Below are positions 23,229-34,966 of a DNA stretch of 64,000 bases, piece after piece. The position numbers and the translations under genes are program-made. Within the stretch, counting starts at the first letter, position 1. Every line of letters starts with the position of its first letter. The notes below the pieces were generated by a model. That model ran no database searches and was not told the DNA's origin. It saw nothing but the letters and a program-made list of their open reading frames with translations. Origin of the DNA: Zingiber officinale (lineage: Eukaryota; Streptophyta; Magnoliopsida; Zingiberales; Zingiberaceae); NCBI RefSeq assembly GCF_018446385.1, contig NW_024589864.1:124001-188000 (forward strand), given 5' to 3'.

Positions 23229-23810
23229 CTCAGAGGATGTCTGTAGTGGGTAAGTGGCAAAGCAACTTAATGTTAAGTCAGGAGTGGTCATTCACCCTGA
23301 CCTAAACTATAATTTGAAGAGATGATAAATCAACAGAAGGAACATAATTAATTATGATTTAATCATGATCACGATCCAACTATAATTACAACAATAAAAG
23401 TTGAATGATGGGCATGTTTAAATTTTATTTATTTATTATTATTAGGAAATAATTAAATTAGCATTCGGATAAATTTGAATTTGAGAAAAAATGTTTTTAT
23501 TTGCGAGTCGACAACAATAAAATTATTTGAACGATCAAATAATATAAATACGGAGTACCAAAATGAATATAAACCCAAAACCCGGAACAAAACCCTAGCC
23601 CTTCGCATTAAGCCTTGAGCCAGGCAACGCCGTCGGCTGCCGTTCTTCCTAACATCGTCCTGTTCTAGCACGGTCGCAGTCTCCTCCTCCGGTATTCGAC
23701 TGTAACACCATCCTCTTCGTACACCAGCATTACTTCTTCGTTTCATTGCTCATTTGACAGGAATCTCCTGTGTTGAACAGGAATCTCTTATATCGAGTGC
23801 GGGAGACAAC
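23229..23810. other. Boundary between the retroelement nest and the gene island
   Basis: This is AT-rich sequence with no gene seen. The last part (about 23600-23810) is probably the 5' untranslated region of the GRWD1 gene. Confidence 0.4.
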
Positions 23811-26800
23811 ATGGTGCGTAGCATCAAAAGCGCCAAGAAGATCAAGAGGAAGAACAAGGTAACTCCCAACTTCAACCATTTTTGACTCCACTTTGGGTCG
23901 CATATTAAGCATAGGCCTCTTACTTTGTAGGGATCGAAAAAAGGAGAGTCTTCGTCTGTGCCCTCCGCACCGGCTAAGGTGAGACTAAAAAAAGACGATT
24001 TTTACGAATCGAATTTGGTTGTTGAAACATGCCCGATTGGAGGTCTGCCACATCAAATTTCCGTTTTGATTTTCTTTTTCCTTCATATGTTGCATAGGTT
24101 TGGCAACCTGGTGTGGATGCATTAGAAGAAGGCGAGGAGCTTCAGTTTGATCCTTCCGCTTACAATCATCTACGTGGATTTAGTATTGGCTGGCCCTGTT
24201 TGAGGTATAGTTTTAAGGAAATAAACATTGAAAGAAAATTGTTGATATAACTTTAATGTGCACTTCTCAAGTTGTTAATTCTTGCTCTGCTGGTGAAGCT
24301 TTGACATTGTCCATGATTCTCTGGGGTTGGTACGGACTGAATTTCCACATACAGTTTATGGTGTTGGCGGTACCCAGGTATTTATCCTGCTATTTCTATT
24401 TTCGAATTTCTCAATACTTAGTTTGAGTTTATTTTGTTTTCTTAAGTTCATCACTGGCAGCGGCCTAATTTGTTTATGCATATTGAAATCTAACACGTAC
24501 AATCTGAATGTACTTCTAAGCTGTTAGTTGCATTTGGTGTTCTCTACTCGTAATGTGCGACCAGCAGTTTCCTAGAACTCAGTAGTTCTCATCTACTGTG
24601 ATGAGCTCTGTGAGTAGTAGTATTGCTTCCTGCTAGTATCAGCATCAGCAATGCATTTCTATTCAGTACTTCTCATATATTTAGACATCAAAATGAAGAA
24701 AAAGTTACAAGTTAGAGTTCATTCATAGGTGATATTGTCACAAGCTCATGCTTAGGGACATATTACCATTTTATGTAGAACACTGAAACAACAATTGACA
24801 CATAAATTGAATAGAAGAAATAGAACCAATGCATTGTGATCACTTACCTACAGCTCGCTAATTTTTTTTTTACTAGGTAAATTCTTTATCATGCTTCTAC
24901 TATTTCTTTTAGAATACAAGAAATGTAATGAAATAACAAATGAGACTCCTAGTGCTTTAAATCTATAATCTTCCTGTTGTTTTCGGTGATTTATCAGATC
25001 TTACTTGTTAAACTGATGATCTCTGGAACTTAAAGTTTCTATACTGTAATTGAGTGTATAAATTCCTCCATAGATTAAGGAGGACATAGATAAATTCATT
25101 ATGGCATACAGTTGCTTTTGCTTGTAGATGGGAGATTCATTTATTGATTCTGTTCAAAGAGCCCACTCTGTATTGATTTGCTTTCTTAGTTTTGGTTTTT
25201 TTTTTCAGTATTTGAACCACCTTTTATATGGGCCTAATATTCTTCCACGTTTTGTTTAGGCATGAGAAAAGATATGAATTAACTGATGAATACATGGACC
25301 TCTAACCATATCTGATTTATTTTGTCTGTCTGTCTTCATGATAGGCTAAGGAAGCATCATGGAATTATATTGGGATTTTCAAAATTACAAACATATCCGG
25401 AAAGAAGCGTGAGCTAGTTCCTGCTTCAACTGAAGGTGATGATGATATGGATAGTGAGAGTAGTAGTGATGAAGACGATGATGAAGACGAGAATGGTGAA
25501 GCTTCACAGCCTGTTCTACATGTTAGTCTTCCATTTGTGCATTCTTGTTTTTTTTCTTCACACTTCAAATAATAAATGTTAATTCATTCCATAATAGTTG
25601 CATAAGGTGGCTCACCAAGGGGGAGTAAACCGTATACGCTCAATGATTCAAAAACCTCATATATGTGCTACATGGGGTGATACTGGTCATGTTCAGGTTA
25701 GTGATTCTTTGATCATTCTGATTCTTGATTAAATACTCGCATAATATTTACCACGATTAGTCCACAAATCCAAAAGTTGATGACAGCTCTCACCTAGTAT
25801 TTTGAAAGCAACCTAAATTTCATTGTCACATGGCTTGCATACTTCCTGTAGAACCATGTAATTTAAATTGGTAAAGATAGGAGTGCTCGAAAGCAACTTA
25901 GATAAATTTGATGGCAGGCTCTGTATGTAAATCTAACGACTAGCCGTATAACTGACATTTGCCATCGAAGTGATATGTATACCTACAACTAACTTTTTTG
26001 TAACTTTTTCTCCAAACTGTTTTCCATTTCATCGCAGGTTTGGGACATCAGTTCACATTTGAATGATCTAGCTGAATCTGTGTCCAGCTCAACTGTTGGA
26101 GGTGATAACATACATCGTCTGTCTCCTCTTGTAAAATTTGGTGGTCACAAGGATGAGGGCTATGCTATTGACTGGAGTCCTACTGTTCCTGGAAGACTCG
26201 TCTCTGGTAAATACTATTTTTTTGGGTGGTTTAACTAACTATTAATGTTTTATAAAATATACCTTTTCATTAGCTATTTTTGCTTGAAGGTGATTGCAAC
26301 AGTTGTATTCACTTATGGGAACCTTCTGAAACATGGAACGTCGATGCCACTCCCTTTGCTGGGCATACTGCTAGTGTGGAGGATCTACAAGTAGTTTTAT
26401 AGATCACTTGCATATGCTGACATGAAAGACATTTTGATTCGTACATATATTTGTTCCTAACAAAAGCATTCTTGCTAATTTTGTAGTGGAGTCCAACGGA
26501 ACCTGATGTTTTTGCTTCATGTTCGGTGGATGGAACTGTAGCAATATGGGATACCAGACTTGGAAAATCGCCCGCACTTTCAGTAAAGGCGCACAACATT
26601 GATGTTAATGTTATATCATGGAATCGGTATATATTTACCGTGCGATAAGGCTTCTGCTTGCGCTTCAACTTCTAATTATGATTTTCTTTGCATATATTGT
26701 TGAATCTTAAATAGGCTGGCAAGCTGTATGATTGCTTCTGGAGCTGATGATGGTACATTCTCCATCCGTGATCTTAGACTGATCAAGGTAATGAATCAAT

Positions 26801-28071
26801 GATAATCATTATTGTCTATTTCCGTCTTACTTTCACCTTATATTCTAGATTACTATAAACATATGTTGGAATCTTCCTACTTTCCGGACAATGGAAATTA
26901 AATTAAATTAAGGACGGATTAATGTGAGCATGGTAGAGAACTGTCAGTTCAGTCTAGAATTTTGCATTCAAAGCAATTTCTTCCAATGGAAGAAGCTTTT
27001 CGCCAAACAACTGGGTAGGAGGTGAAACATAAGATTTAGTTATGCCTTGTTTGTGTTAGAAATTTTTCTGAAAACTTCTGTTGTTGCTTAGAAAATAGAA
27101 TTTAAAAGTTGTAAGCAAATACTTCTTTGACACATTTAAATATATTAGAGGTGGATGATACGATAAATATATACTTTTTACTGTACCTTACTTTCTAAAA
27201 TCTAAAAACACCTTATATTAAAACTAAATTCCTTATTCTTAATTGTTTTTTTTCTTAATTGCTTATGTACCTTGTCTAGATACACATTACTGGTTGTTTT
27301 TATCCTATAGACTTTCCTTATCCTCAATGGTTGCAACAATAATAGTTTGCGCTTCCAAGCTGATTCTTTTTGATCAAGATGTTCTTTGTATGCAATTGGA
27401 TCATCTATTCCGATTGCCATCAGATTCATGTCTATCAGTGGCGTTGCTCAGATGCTTAAAACACTCGCCGATCATTTTCTAGCACTATATATGTCGAAAA
27501 TTGGCTATTGTTAACATTATTCTTTCCACTGCACAGGGTGACTCACTGGTAGCACATTTTGAGTATCACAAGCAACCCATAACATCCATCGAATGGTGTC
27601 CACATGAAGCGTCTACTCTGGCTGTTTCGTCTGCCGACAATCAGTTGACGTGAGTGTTCATCTTCAAATGCGAAGTTTTGTATCTTGTCATACTCTTTAC
27701 CCGCGGTGTTTAACCGTTCTTATGAAACAGGATATGGGATCTTTCACTAGAAAGGGACGAAGAGGAGGAAACAGAATTCAAAGCCAAGCTGAAGGAGCAA
27801 GCAAGCGCGCCGCAGGACTTGCCTCCACAGCTTCTTTTCGTTCATCAGGTATCAAACTGCATGCCCCCCATCTTTGCTGATGTTCATATTGCGAGAACCA
27901 TTCGAGAGACCTCATTGTTTCTTCTGTGCGAATGGACAGGGTCAAAAGGACCCGAAGGAGCTGCATTGGCACACACAGATTCCGGGAATGATCATGTCGA
28001 CCGCCATTGATGGCTTCAATGTTTTGATGCCTGCAAATATCGAAAATGTTCTTCCTCCAGCTGATGCATAA
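23811..28071 (+). CDS. GRWD1: Glutamate-rich WD40 repeat protein (GRWD1/Rrb1-like), 467 aa, 13 exons
   Basis: Exons: 23811-23858, 23931-23978, 24098-24204, 24299-24377, 25345-25521, 25598-25696, 26038-26206, 26290-26390, 26487-26626, 26715-26787, 27537-27649, 27731-27848, 27940-28071. All introns are GT-AG and the frame closes at 1404 nt including the stop. The protein starts [16 protein letters not shown], a basic nuclear tail. An N-terminal histone-binding-type domain follows ([15 protein letters not shown]), then an acidic run at about residues 124-147, then WD40 repeats with IWDTRLG, SIRDLRL and TIWDLSLE. The length matches the plant GRWD1 family (about 470 aa). Yeast Rrb1 and human GRWD1 chaperone ribosomal protein L3 (uL3) during 60S assembly in the nucleolus, and human GRWD1 also binds histones. 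The same job is inferred here. The gene looks intact. Confidence 0.93.
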
Positions 28072-28336
28072 TCTACGAGGCAACAAGTAGAATCTATTGA
28101 GCTATTGAAATCGGTGTCTTAATATGTTGTGATAATAAATTTAGTATCTTGGAGCACTGCATCTTTCTCTGAAGCAGCATTTTCCGTCGATTAAGTTTGT
28201 CACTAATTTTATATCGAATAATAATGGTAAAAAAAAGAAATTCCAATAATTTAAAAATATTATTATGGTTTTTGAAAACATTTTCACTGTAATTTATTGC
28301 TCGTACGTGAACGGCCGTTAGACGTAACACAGTCGG
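28072..28336. other. Short convergent intergenic gap between GRWD1 and the BAHD gene
   Basis: Only 265 bases separate the two stop codons, so the 3' untranslated regions of the two genes probably meet or overlap. AT-rich stretches near 28210-28290 could hold polyadenylation signals for both strands. Confidence 0.5.
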
Positions 28337-29626
28337 TTAATCTAGTGAATGCGATATCTTCCTCAGCTCCGCCGCGTGCTCCTCCAGTAACGTCACCACG
28401 GCGTTGACTCCTCCCCCGCCCTCCACGGCCGGCAGAAATATCACCAGCCCCTCCCACGGCAGCCACGTCGGCAGGAAGCCGCACAGCTTCCCTCCGCTGC
28501 CGAAATCAACCTCCTCGAAGCCAAATCTGAGCCAGCTGTCCACCTCCAGCTCCGGCGACAGCACGTTCCCCTCGTTCGCGTCATACACCGGCACCAGTTC
28601 CTCCCTCCCCTGTTTCCTGAGCACTTCACCGAAGTCCACCACCGACTGGAAGTACCTGCCGTCCACCTTCCTTATCGCCTCGTGCACCACCTCCGCTGCT
28701 CGCTCTGTGCCGCCCTCCACCAGCTTCCGCGCCGCCGTGGCTGGGTACGCGTTCAGCACCAGATTCCCGAAGAACTCATTCGGCACCGGCGGCCGCATCC
28801 GCTGCCTTCCGTTCACTGTCACCCGCATCATTGTCTTGACGTCTTCCTCGAGGCCCCGCGCCGCCGTGATCTGGCGCCACAGGTGCCCCAGCAGCGTCTC
28901 GAACGTCGTCAGCTTCTTGTTTCTCATCTCTGCTTTGAGCTTGGCGAGGAACTCGCCGGTGTAGTGGAGGAGCACGTTGGTGATGCGGCTGGGGTCGACG
29001 CTGTTACGGTACGACTCGGCGAAGTCCTTGATGCATCCGTCGCTCACGAACTCGACGTCCCAGTGGTCGAACTCGCACGCCGGCGGGGAGCGAGGCCGGA
29101 GCCAGGACCGGTCATGGAGCGGCGGCGGGATGGGCGCTCCGCGCGCGGCGCGGCCCCAGGCCGCGAAAAAGGCCCCCATGGACTGGCCGTCGGCGATGCG
29201 GTGGTGCGCGGTGGCGGCGGCCACCAGGCCGCCGCACGGGAAGCGGTTGAGCTGGATCTGAAGCACGTGGCGGGCGGGACCGTCCGTGGGCGGGTGGAGG
29301 AGGAGGAAGTCAGGGGTCGGTTTGAAGGGGAGAATATCCGCTAGCTCGACGCCGTCGACGGTGGCCTCGACGACGAGGGCGCCGGAGCCAGGGAGGATGA
29401 GGTGGGTGGGGGAGAGGCGCGCGGTGAGGAGGGGGAAGTGCAAAAGGGCGTTGGAGAGCGCATGGATTAGCTGGTGGTTGGATGGGACGGGGGCGGAGAA
29501 GGCGAACAGGACGGCGATGTTGATGTTGGACGCGAAGCGGTCGAAGATGGTAAGCGGTATTTCCCGGGAATCGCCGGCGCCGGCGGGGTGGTTCAAGACG
29601 GTGGTTCGCTGCACCTGGACTTCCAT
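28337..29626 (-). CDS. BAHD-family acyltransferase, 429 aa, intronless
   Basis: This single GC-rich exon encodes a full-length BAHD enzyme (usual size 430-460 aa). The catalytic HxxxD is seen as HHRIADG (His142, Asp146), where the histidine deprotonates the acceptor amine or alcohol. The structural DFGWG motif appears as DFGSG near residues 374-378, with Ser in place of Trp. BAHD enzymes move acyl groups from CoA thioesters, often hydroxycinnamoyl-CoA, to alcohols or amines in the cytosol. The short N terminus, AHHRIADGQSMGAFFAAWG and the PTWLPWEGLVIFLPA segment resemble the agmatine/tryptamine/putrescine hydroxycinnamoyl- or benzoyl-transferase clade, but substrate choice cannot be read from sequence. 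Start chosen at the first ATG, with a TATA box about 40 bp upstream. Confidence 0.92.
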   Translation of the reverse strand: MEVQVQRTTVLNHPAGAGDSREIPLTIFDRFASNINIAVLFAFSAPVPSNHQLIHALSNALLHFPLLTARLSPTHLILPGSGALVVEATVDGVELADILPFKPTPDFLLLHPPTDGPARHVLQIQLNRFPCGGLVAAATAHHRIADGQSMGAFFAAWGRAARGAPIPPPLHDRSWLRPRSPPACEFDHWDVEFVSDGCIKDFAESYRNSVDPSRITNVLLHYTGEFLAKLKAEMRNKKLTTFETLLGHLWRQITAARGLEEDVKTMMRVTVNGRQRMRPPVPNEFFGNLVLNAYPATAARKLVEGGTERAAEVVHEAIRKVDGRYFQSVVDFGEVLRKQGREELVPVYDANEGNVLSPELEVDSWLRFGFEEVDFGSGGKLCGFLPTWLPWEGLVIFLPAVEGGGGVNAVVTLLEEHAAELRKISHSLD

Positions 29627-29666
29627 GCCGAGCTCAGCCTCTATCTGGGCCTTCGACCTTTACGTG

Positions 29667-29676
29667 CTATTTATAG
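29667..29676 (-). promoter_or_regulatory. TATA box of the BAHD gene
   Basis: On the minus strand the sequence is CTATAAATAG, a near-ideal plant TATA box. It lies 41 bases upstream of the start codon, implying a 5' untranslated region of only about 10-20 bases. Confidence 0.6.
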
Positions 29677-30796
29677 CAAGCGCACAGCAGTCACAAATGT
29701 AGCGTGCGACTGCCACGTCAGACCATGCAGTCAGCGTGGCTTAAATCAGAAACGCTATTTTTCAAAATACCACCCAATAGTTATAAATTTGCCAAAATAC
29801 TTTTCCCATTTTCAATTAATATCTCTCTTGTCCATTGGCCCAAGGCACTTAGGCACATTCCTCTAACCAGTCCAAACGAAGGAGTAGGTTGGAGATCGCA
29901 TGACCGCTCCCAATTGCAAACTTGCAATTTACAATTTTTTGGGTAGTATTGTACAAGTTTTTTAGGGTCAATTTTGCATGCATGGTTGGTCGATGCACGT
30001 ACGTGGAGGCATAATGAGGAATATATATCGCGCAGTGACATTTGTCCTCCGGCGTTGACTTTTAAGTCAAACTTAACGACTTTGTGCTGTGCATCACATT
30101 GCGCGAGAAGATAGATAGATAAGGATAAAAATTTAAAAAATACCTATCTTTGATTTATTATTAAAAATAAATTACCTTTTACTTTTCATAACTCTAATAT
30201 AGCAATTATAGTTCACGAAATATAGATATTTTCATTGATTAATATTAGACAACATGAGTAGATCATATTATAATGCGATTCATAAATAATTTTTTTGATT
30301 AATATTATATTATAGTAATTAGAGGATTAATACTAATTATAAATGCATGTTCTCGTGCAAGCACTGTACGTAATGGTGAGGTGGATTTTCTTTAGGGAAA
30401 ATCAAAAGGTTATATTATTATTAAATAGCGTACATTTTTAAAAGTATTAAAAGATTGTATTTCAAAAATATAGGAGGCCTAATTTGATTGAGTAAATTGC
30501 CGCCTATTTATTTATTTAATTATTTTTTCTTTGGTTCGCCCGAACCGGGTTCTCCTAGCTCGCCGGCCCATTTTTGAAATTTTAGCGGCATTTACCATTT
30601 TAGCTCGGTACGAACACTGCATCAAATCTGGTCCGCCCATTGTCGCTTTAAGATTCGCAATACGAACGGTCGGATATCTCCTTTCTCTTCCCCAAAAATG
30701 GAGGACGACGAAAACGGCAAAACCCTTCATTCCTTTGCCCTCCTCTCCGCGGTGGCGTCCTTCCTCTCGCATCTCCCTCTCTAATCCCTTCTTGCC
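29677..30796. other. Divergent intergenic region between the BAHD gene and CENH3
   Basis: About 1.1 kb of mostly AT-rich sequence contains no gene. The right part (about 30530-30796) is more GC-rich and probably contains the CENH3 promoter and 5' untranslated region; a GGCCCA word occurs near 30565. Confidence 0.45.
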
Positions 30797-33700
30797 ATGG
30801 CGAGGACGAAGCACGTCTCCAACCGATCCGCCGGTCGCCCTCGGAAGCGTCTCCAGTTCACTGGGTCTCCCGTCGCCCGGCGGAAAGCGGCAGGTTTTCC
30901 AGTTCACCGTTCATTATGTATTTGCGTTGATTTCGTTTAACTTCTTACATCTTTCGTTACTTTCTCTTCCTGTTGACAGCTAGTGCGACCGCGACCGCGG
31001 CCGAGACCCCATCTCGTTCTGCTCCTGTATGCTTCGAACTGTTCTTTGTTTTTTACTCCATACGTTTTTTTTTTCCCATGGATTTTAGCTTTTATTTCGT
31101 TGTCTGTGTTTGTGGTTGTTCAACGAAAGAAGGGCACGAAGGCCAGCTCGGAGGATGCGGATCAAGGTTCTCACTTTTTTTTTTTTACTTAATTTGATCT
31201 GAGAGCCCTCCATCTTTTTCCCATTGGAGGTCATCCTCTATATTCGTTTGATTGTAACATTTACTTTGAAAAATAAATTATTTTTTTACTTGAACGATAA
31301 AGTCACATATTTTTCCTTAAAATGTGAACGGATTTAGGGACGCAGAGGAAGACTGAGAAGCGGGGTCGCCGATTTAGACCTGGAGTAGTGGCCCTTCGAG
31401 AGATTAGGAAGCTTCAGAAGTCGACAAAGCTGCTAATTCCTTTTGCTCCGTTTGCCAGACTTGTGCGTGCCATCAAAATACATTTAGGAGACTGTTATTA
31501 GCTGCTCTTTTGTGGATTTGTGATTTGAGGTTCGTTTAAGGCTGTTGAGTTTTGCTTCTCATGATGTCTGTTATTGTATATAGGTTAGGGAGATCACTGG
31601 TTTTTATTCTAGGGAAGTAACTAGGTGGACTCCTGATGCTATGCTTGCACTTCAAGAGGTATTTAGTCAGATTTTGTAGATACTTTTACCTTAAATGATT
31701 GATTGAAACTTAATTATTATAAATGTGGTTTTATTTCATGTTACAAAGACCAGTCAAACAGCAAGGAATAGAAAAAGAAGTAAATTGCCTCCAAATTGAA
31801 CCTACTTATATTTGGCCATGTCTTGGTTAACAATCAATCAAGCTAATTCATTTACATCCTATTGGAGTTATAAAAACCAAAAGGATAATTAGGGGAGTTG
31901 GGGCATGTGCCTATTATGGCTTTTCATGTATGATTCAAGGCGAAACTCATTCTACTCTAGGGAAATACCTTTTCTTTTGTGATTCTATCACTCGGTCTCT
32001 ATTTTCTTTTTACATGAGGATCATGTTGGGAACTATGCTAGAATAAAGAATGGGTGCTAAAGATGGCAGATTTGGCTAAGCATGGGTGGCTTAGTACCTT
32101 ATATTTTTAGGTTTCTGCTTGAAGTAGCCCTTTAAGCCAAATTCAAAACCCAGTTTAGTTTCTATATTATCTTTTGCTCGTTCTTTCTTTCTTTCTTTTC
32201 CTTTTTGAAAAATATATAACTAGGGGTTCTATTTCTGTCTTTGCCTATTTCCTAGTTAGATAATATGCCTATTTAGTTCTTTCACATTAGTATGTAAACT
32301 GGAGGTGATATCTGCATTCTTTTGGGAAAACAGATGCTGTTGGTGCGCTTTGATCTTATCAAACTTTCCAATTGTCTTTTGCATAAAAATTTATTATTAT
32401 TATTTTTATATAAGCTATACATATATATATATATATATATTTAATTTCTATGAGATACATTTTCAATTGAAAACGTAGATTATATTTTCCAAGCAAACAC
32501 ACATACAAATATATGGAGATTATTTTTTTTCCAAATAAACACGCATAAATGTATCGACTAATAACAGTTTCAGAACTAGATAATATTTTCTTCTCAGCTG
32601 GACTTATATGCAACTTTGGCCCTTTTGTCTCCTTTCACTCTATGAGAAGTTATGAAATTATTATAACAACTTTGTTTTATGAATATGTTTTTCTTATTAA
32701 TTGTTCAAATTATTGTAGGCAGCAGAATGCCACTTACAGGCCATGTTTGAAGACGCATACCTATGTTCACTGCACTCAAAACGTGTTACTCTTAGTAAGT
32801 TATATTATCAAGTATTAGACTATGCTTCATCTCATTTCTACCATATAAGATGAAAATTTTCATTCTAGAAAATGAAAAAATATATAACTTTTCATAAATG
32901 ATTTTTTATATCATCCAAGTAGGATGTTTCCTTAGATTTGTTTGATTTTTAGCAACGCCGAAGGAATGTAGTTGGGTAAGTCCAAATGAAAGTTTGTTCT
33001 ACACTTCTACTAGTATGTTCTCAAATCTCAAAGTACCATCAAAATGGCGATTGTGGTTTTTTGTATGGTTGAATTTATGAAACCTCAATATGCATGTGCC
33101 AACTAATAAGAGGATGGATGATCAATTAAAAGTCCATGTGTTCAGCCTATTAATAAATTTGCATTCCATTTAGTCTAAATAAGTTCCATTAACTTGTTAG
33201 GCTCGACTAGTCCCTTATATATTTAAAGATATTTTTTTAGATTGTTTTAGGCATCTAAGCCACATAAATTCTCTCTTAGCCCATAGCTTTTCATGCTACA
33301 ATTTCCCTCTCTTAAGATTCTAGAAGTGGCATGCACACCTAACCTATAGTAGCTCCAACCATCACAAGACTGGCTCTAATACCATTCATAACAAGATTCC
33401 AATCAGCCGAGAGATTTCTTTCACTTGTTAAGGCCAACTACTAACATAAAATACTCGTTCTTCTGATGACAGTTCACTCATCCAAGTCTAATAAGCCCAT
33501 CGCATTATCCCACAACTCCACATGTAGGATTAAACGGAGTTGTCGCATTTAGTATATATACAATATTATAATAGTTTCAATGAAGTTGACTAGTTGAAGT
33601 AGGAGATTTGGTGGCCTAATTAAGTCATGCTTGGTGTAGAAATTATATAATTAACATTTATGTGCACAAGTAATTCCCTAGTAAAACGAGTTTCACAATT

Positions 33701-33941
33701 TTTCTAGAACTAGTTATAAAGTGATTGCATTGTTGTATACGATTATTCAGGTACCAATGGAATAAGCAAAGGCTCAAAACTCATTACGTTCTATTTAATT
33801 ACTGATAGTTATTTAATTGAAGAAGTAATTCTCCTTCCTTTTAGTTTTGCTCTGGTCTCCTTATGGGTTTTCTCGTATTTGGTTGCAGTGCAAAAAGATA
33901 TACAGTTAGCTAGGCGCATAGGAGGAAGGCGGCACTGGTGA
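30797..33941 (+). CDS. CENH3: Centromere-specific histone H3 (CENH3/CENP-A), 169 aa, 7 exons
   Basis: Exons: 30797-30893, 30980-31026, 31130-31166, 31338-31462, 31584-31658, 32719-32794, 33889-33941. All sites are GT-AG and the total is 510 nt including stop. The protein starts [20 protein letters not shown] and has a variable Ala/Thr/Ser-rich tail of about 70 residues. A histone fold of CENH3 type follows: [19 protein letters not shown], then [20 protein letters not shown], then [20 protein letters not shown] at the C terminus. RWTPxA in loop 1 and the GGRRHW ending separate CENH3 from canonical H3. CENH3 replaces H3 in centromeric nucleosomes and recruits the kinetochore. The alpha-2 helix ([20 protein letters not shown]) departs from the common HLVxLFEDxNLCAIHAKR. 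Exon 3 is the least certain, but its phase fits both neighbours. Confidence 0.95.
32421..32440. repeat. (AT)n microsatellite in CENH3 intron 5
   Basis: About ten AT units lie in the 1.06-kb fifth intron of the CENH3 gene. Confidence 0.85.
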
Positions 33942-34960
33942 TATAGGCCATTGATGGAACTGTGTATTCTTGTTTGAGCAAGTGGCGTTGTGTAGCTCTT
34001 CGAGCAGCCTTTGCTCCAAATGATTTCCGATACATTGTAAATGTAGCTGATGTGTATTTGCAGGAGCACTGCATTGAATTCACATACTGAAACTTCTAAT
34101 TATCGATTCATCTATCTACGAGTTAGCCATTGAGGACTGTTGCAAGGTGAAACTTCCCATCAAACATTGGCTAATTATACTCTCAAATGGCCTCACCGAT
34201 GGTTTAATTGATCTCTTTGTGGTTTAGTTTTTGCCTTTTATGGTTCCATTCTTTTTCAAGTTCTCCTTGTCTTGCTCTTCTTTTACTTAAAAATGCAAAT
34301 GCCAACTAAATTAGATTTCCCATTTTTTTTTTTTTGGATATTTTTAGGATCAACTTGTTGAGTGAAGGCGAAGAAGAATGGTGCCTTTCCTCTTCTGAAA
34401 ATATCGTAGCACCAAGGGGTTAAGCTTTAAAGATGCTCGATTCAATTATCGACTATTGGTGTTTTATTAGTGAAGTATTTTACATGTCAACTTTGAATAG
34501 TTGAGATAAACAATAATCATACATGGTTGGAATATGGATAATAATTTTGAATAGTGAAGTTGGAGAAGTCTTAATTATATGAAATTGATGTGTCATGTAC
34601 TATTTTTATTATTTCCTTTACATTTATATTTTTTCTCTCTCCAAATAAATAAAAGATTAAAAGAGGAAGAGGAAAAAATAATAGTAATTTATTGATTTAC
34701 TCTAACTTTTATAAATATTGAAATTATATATATATATCTCTGCATAAGTAGCTGGATTTATTATTTTTTAATTAAACTTTGCTTGCAAACTGTGACCGAT
34801 CAATCGAGAAGAAAAATAACCCATCCGGTTGGATTTAGCAGGCGGTTCACAGTCCGAGTGGACCGAGTGGTTTCCTTTACTTCTTACCAAAGCGAAGAAC
34901 AAAATAAAATCTTTTATTTTCTCGTTTTTTTTTTGTTTTTCAAAATAGAATCTGCAGGAC
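33942..34960. other. CENH3 3' region and intergenic sequence
   Basis: About 1 kb of AT-rich sequence. The first few hundred bases are likely the CENH3 3' untranslated region. A short TA microsatellite is at 34727-34736. No other gene is seen. Confidence 0.4.
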
Positions 34961-34966
34961 AACGCC

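Noticed and set aside
28404-29866. Long open frames on the strand opposite the BAHD gene
   Set aside because: They are GC-rich shadows of a single-exon gene; none shows a domain, and the BAHD frame has full motifs and a TATA box.
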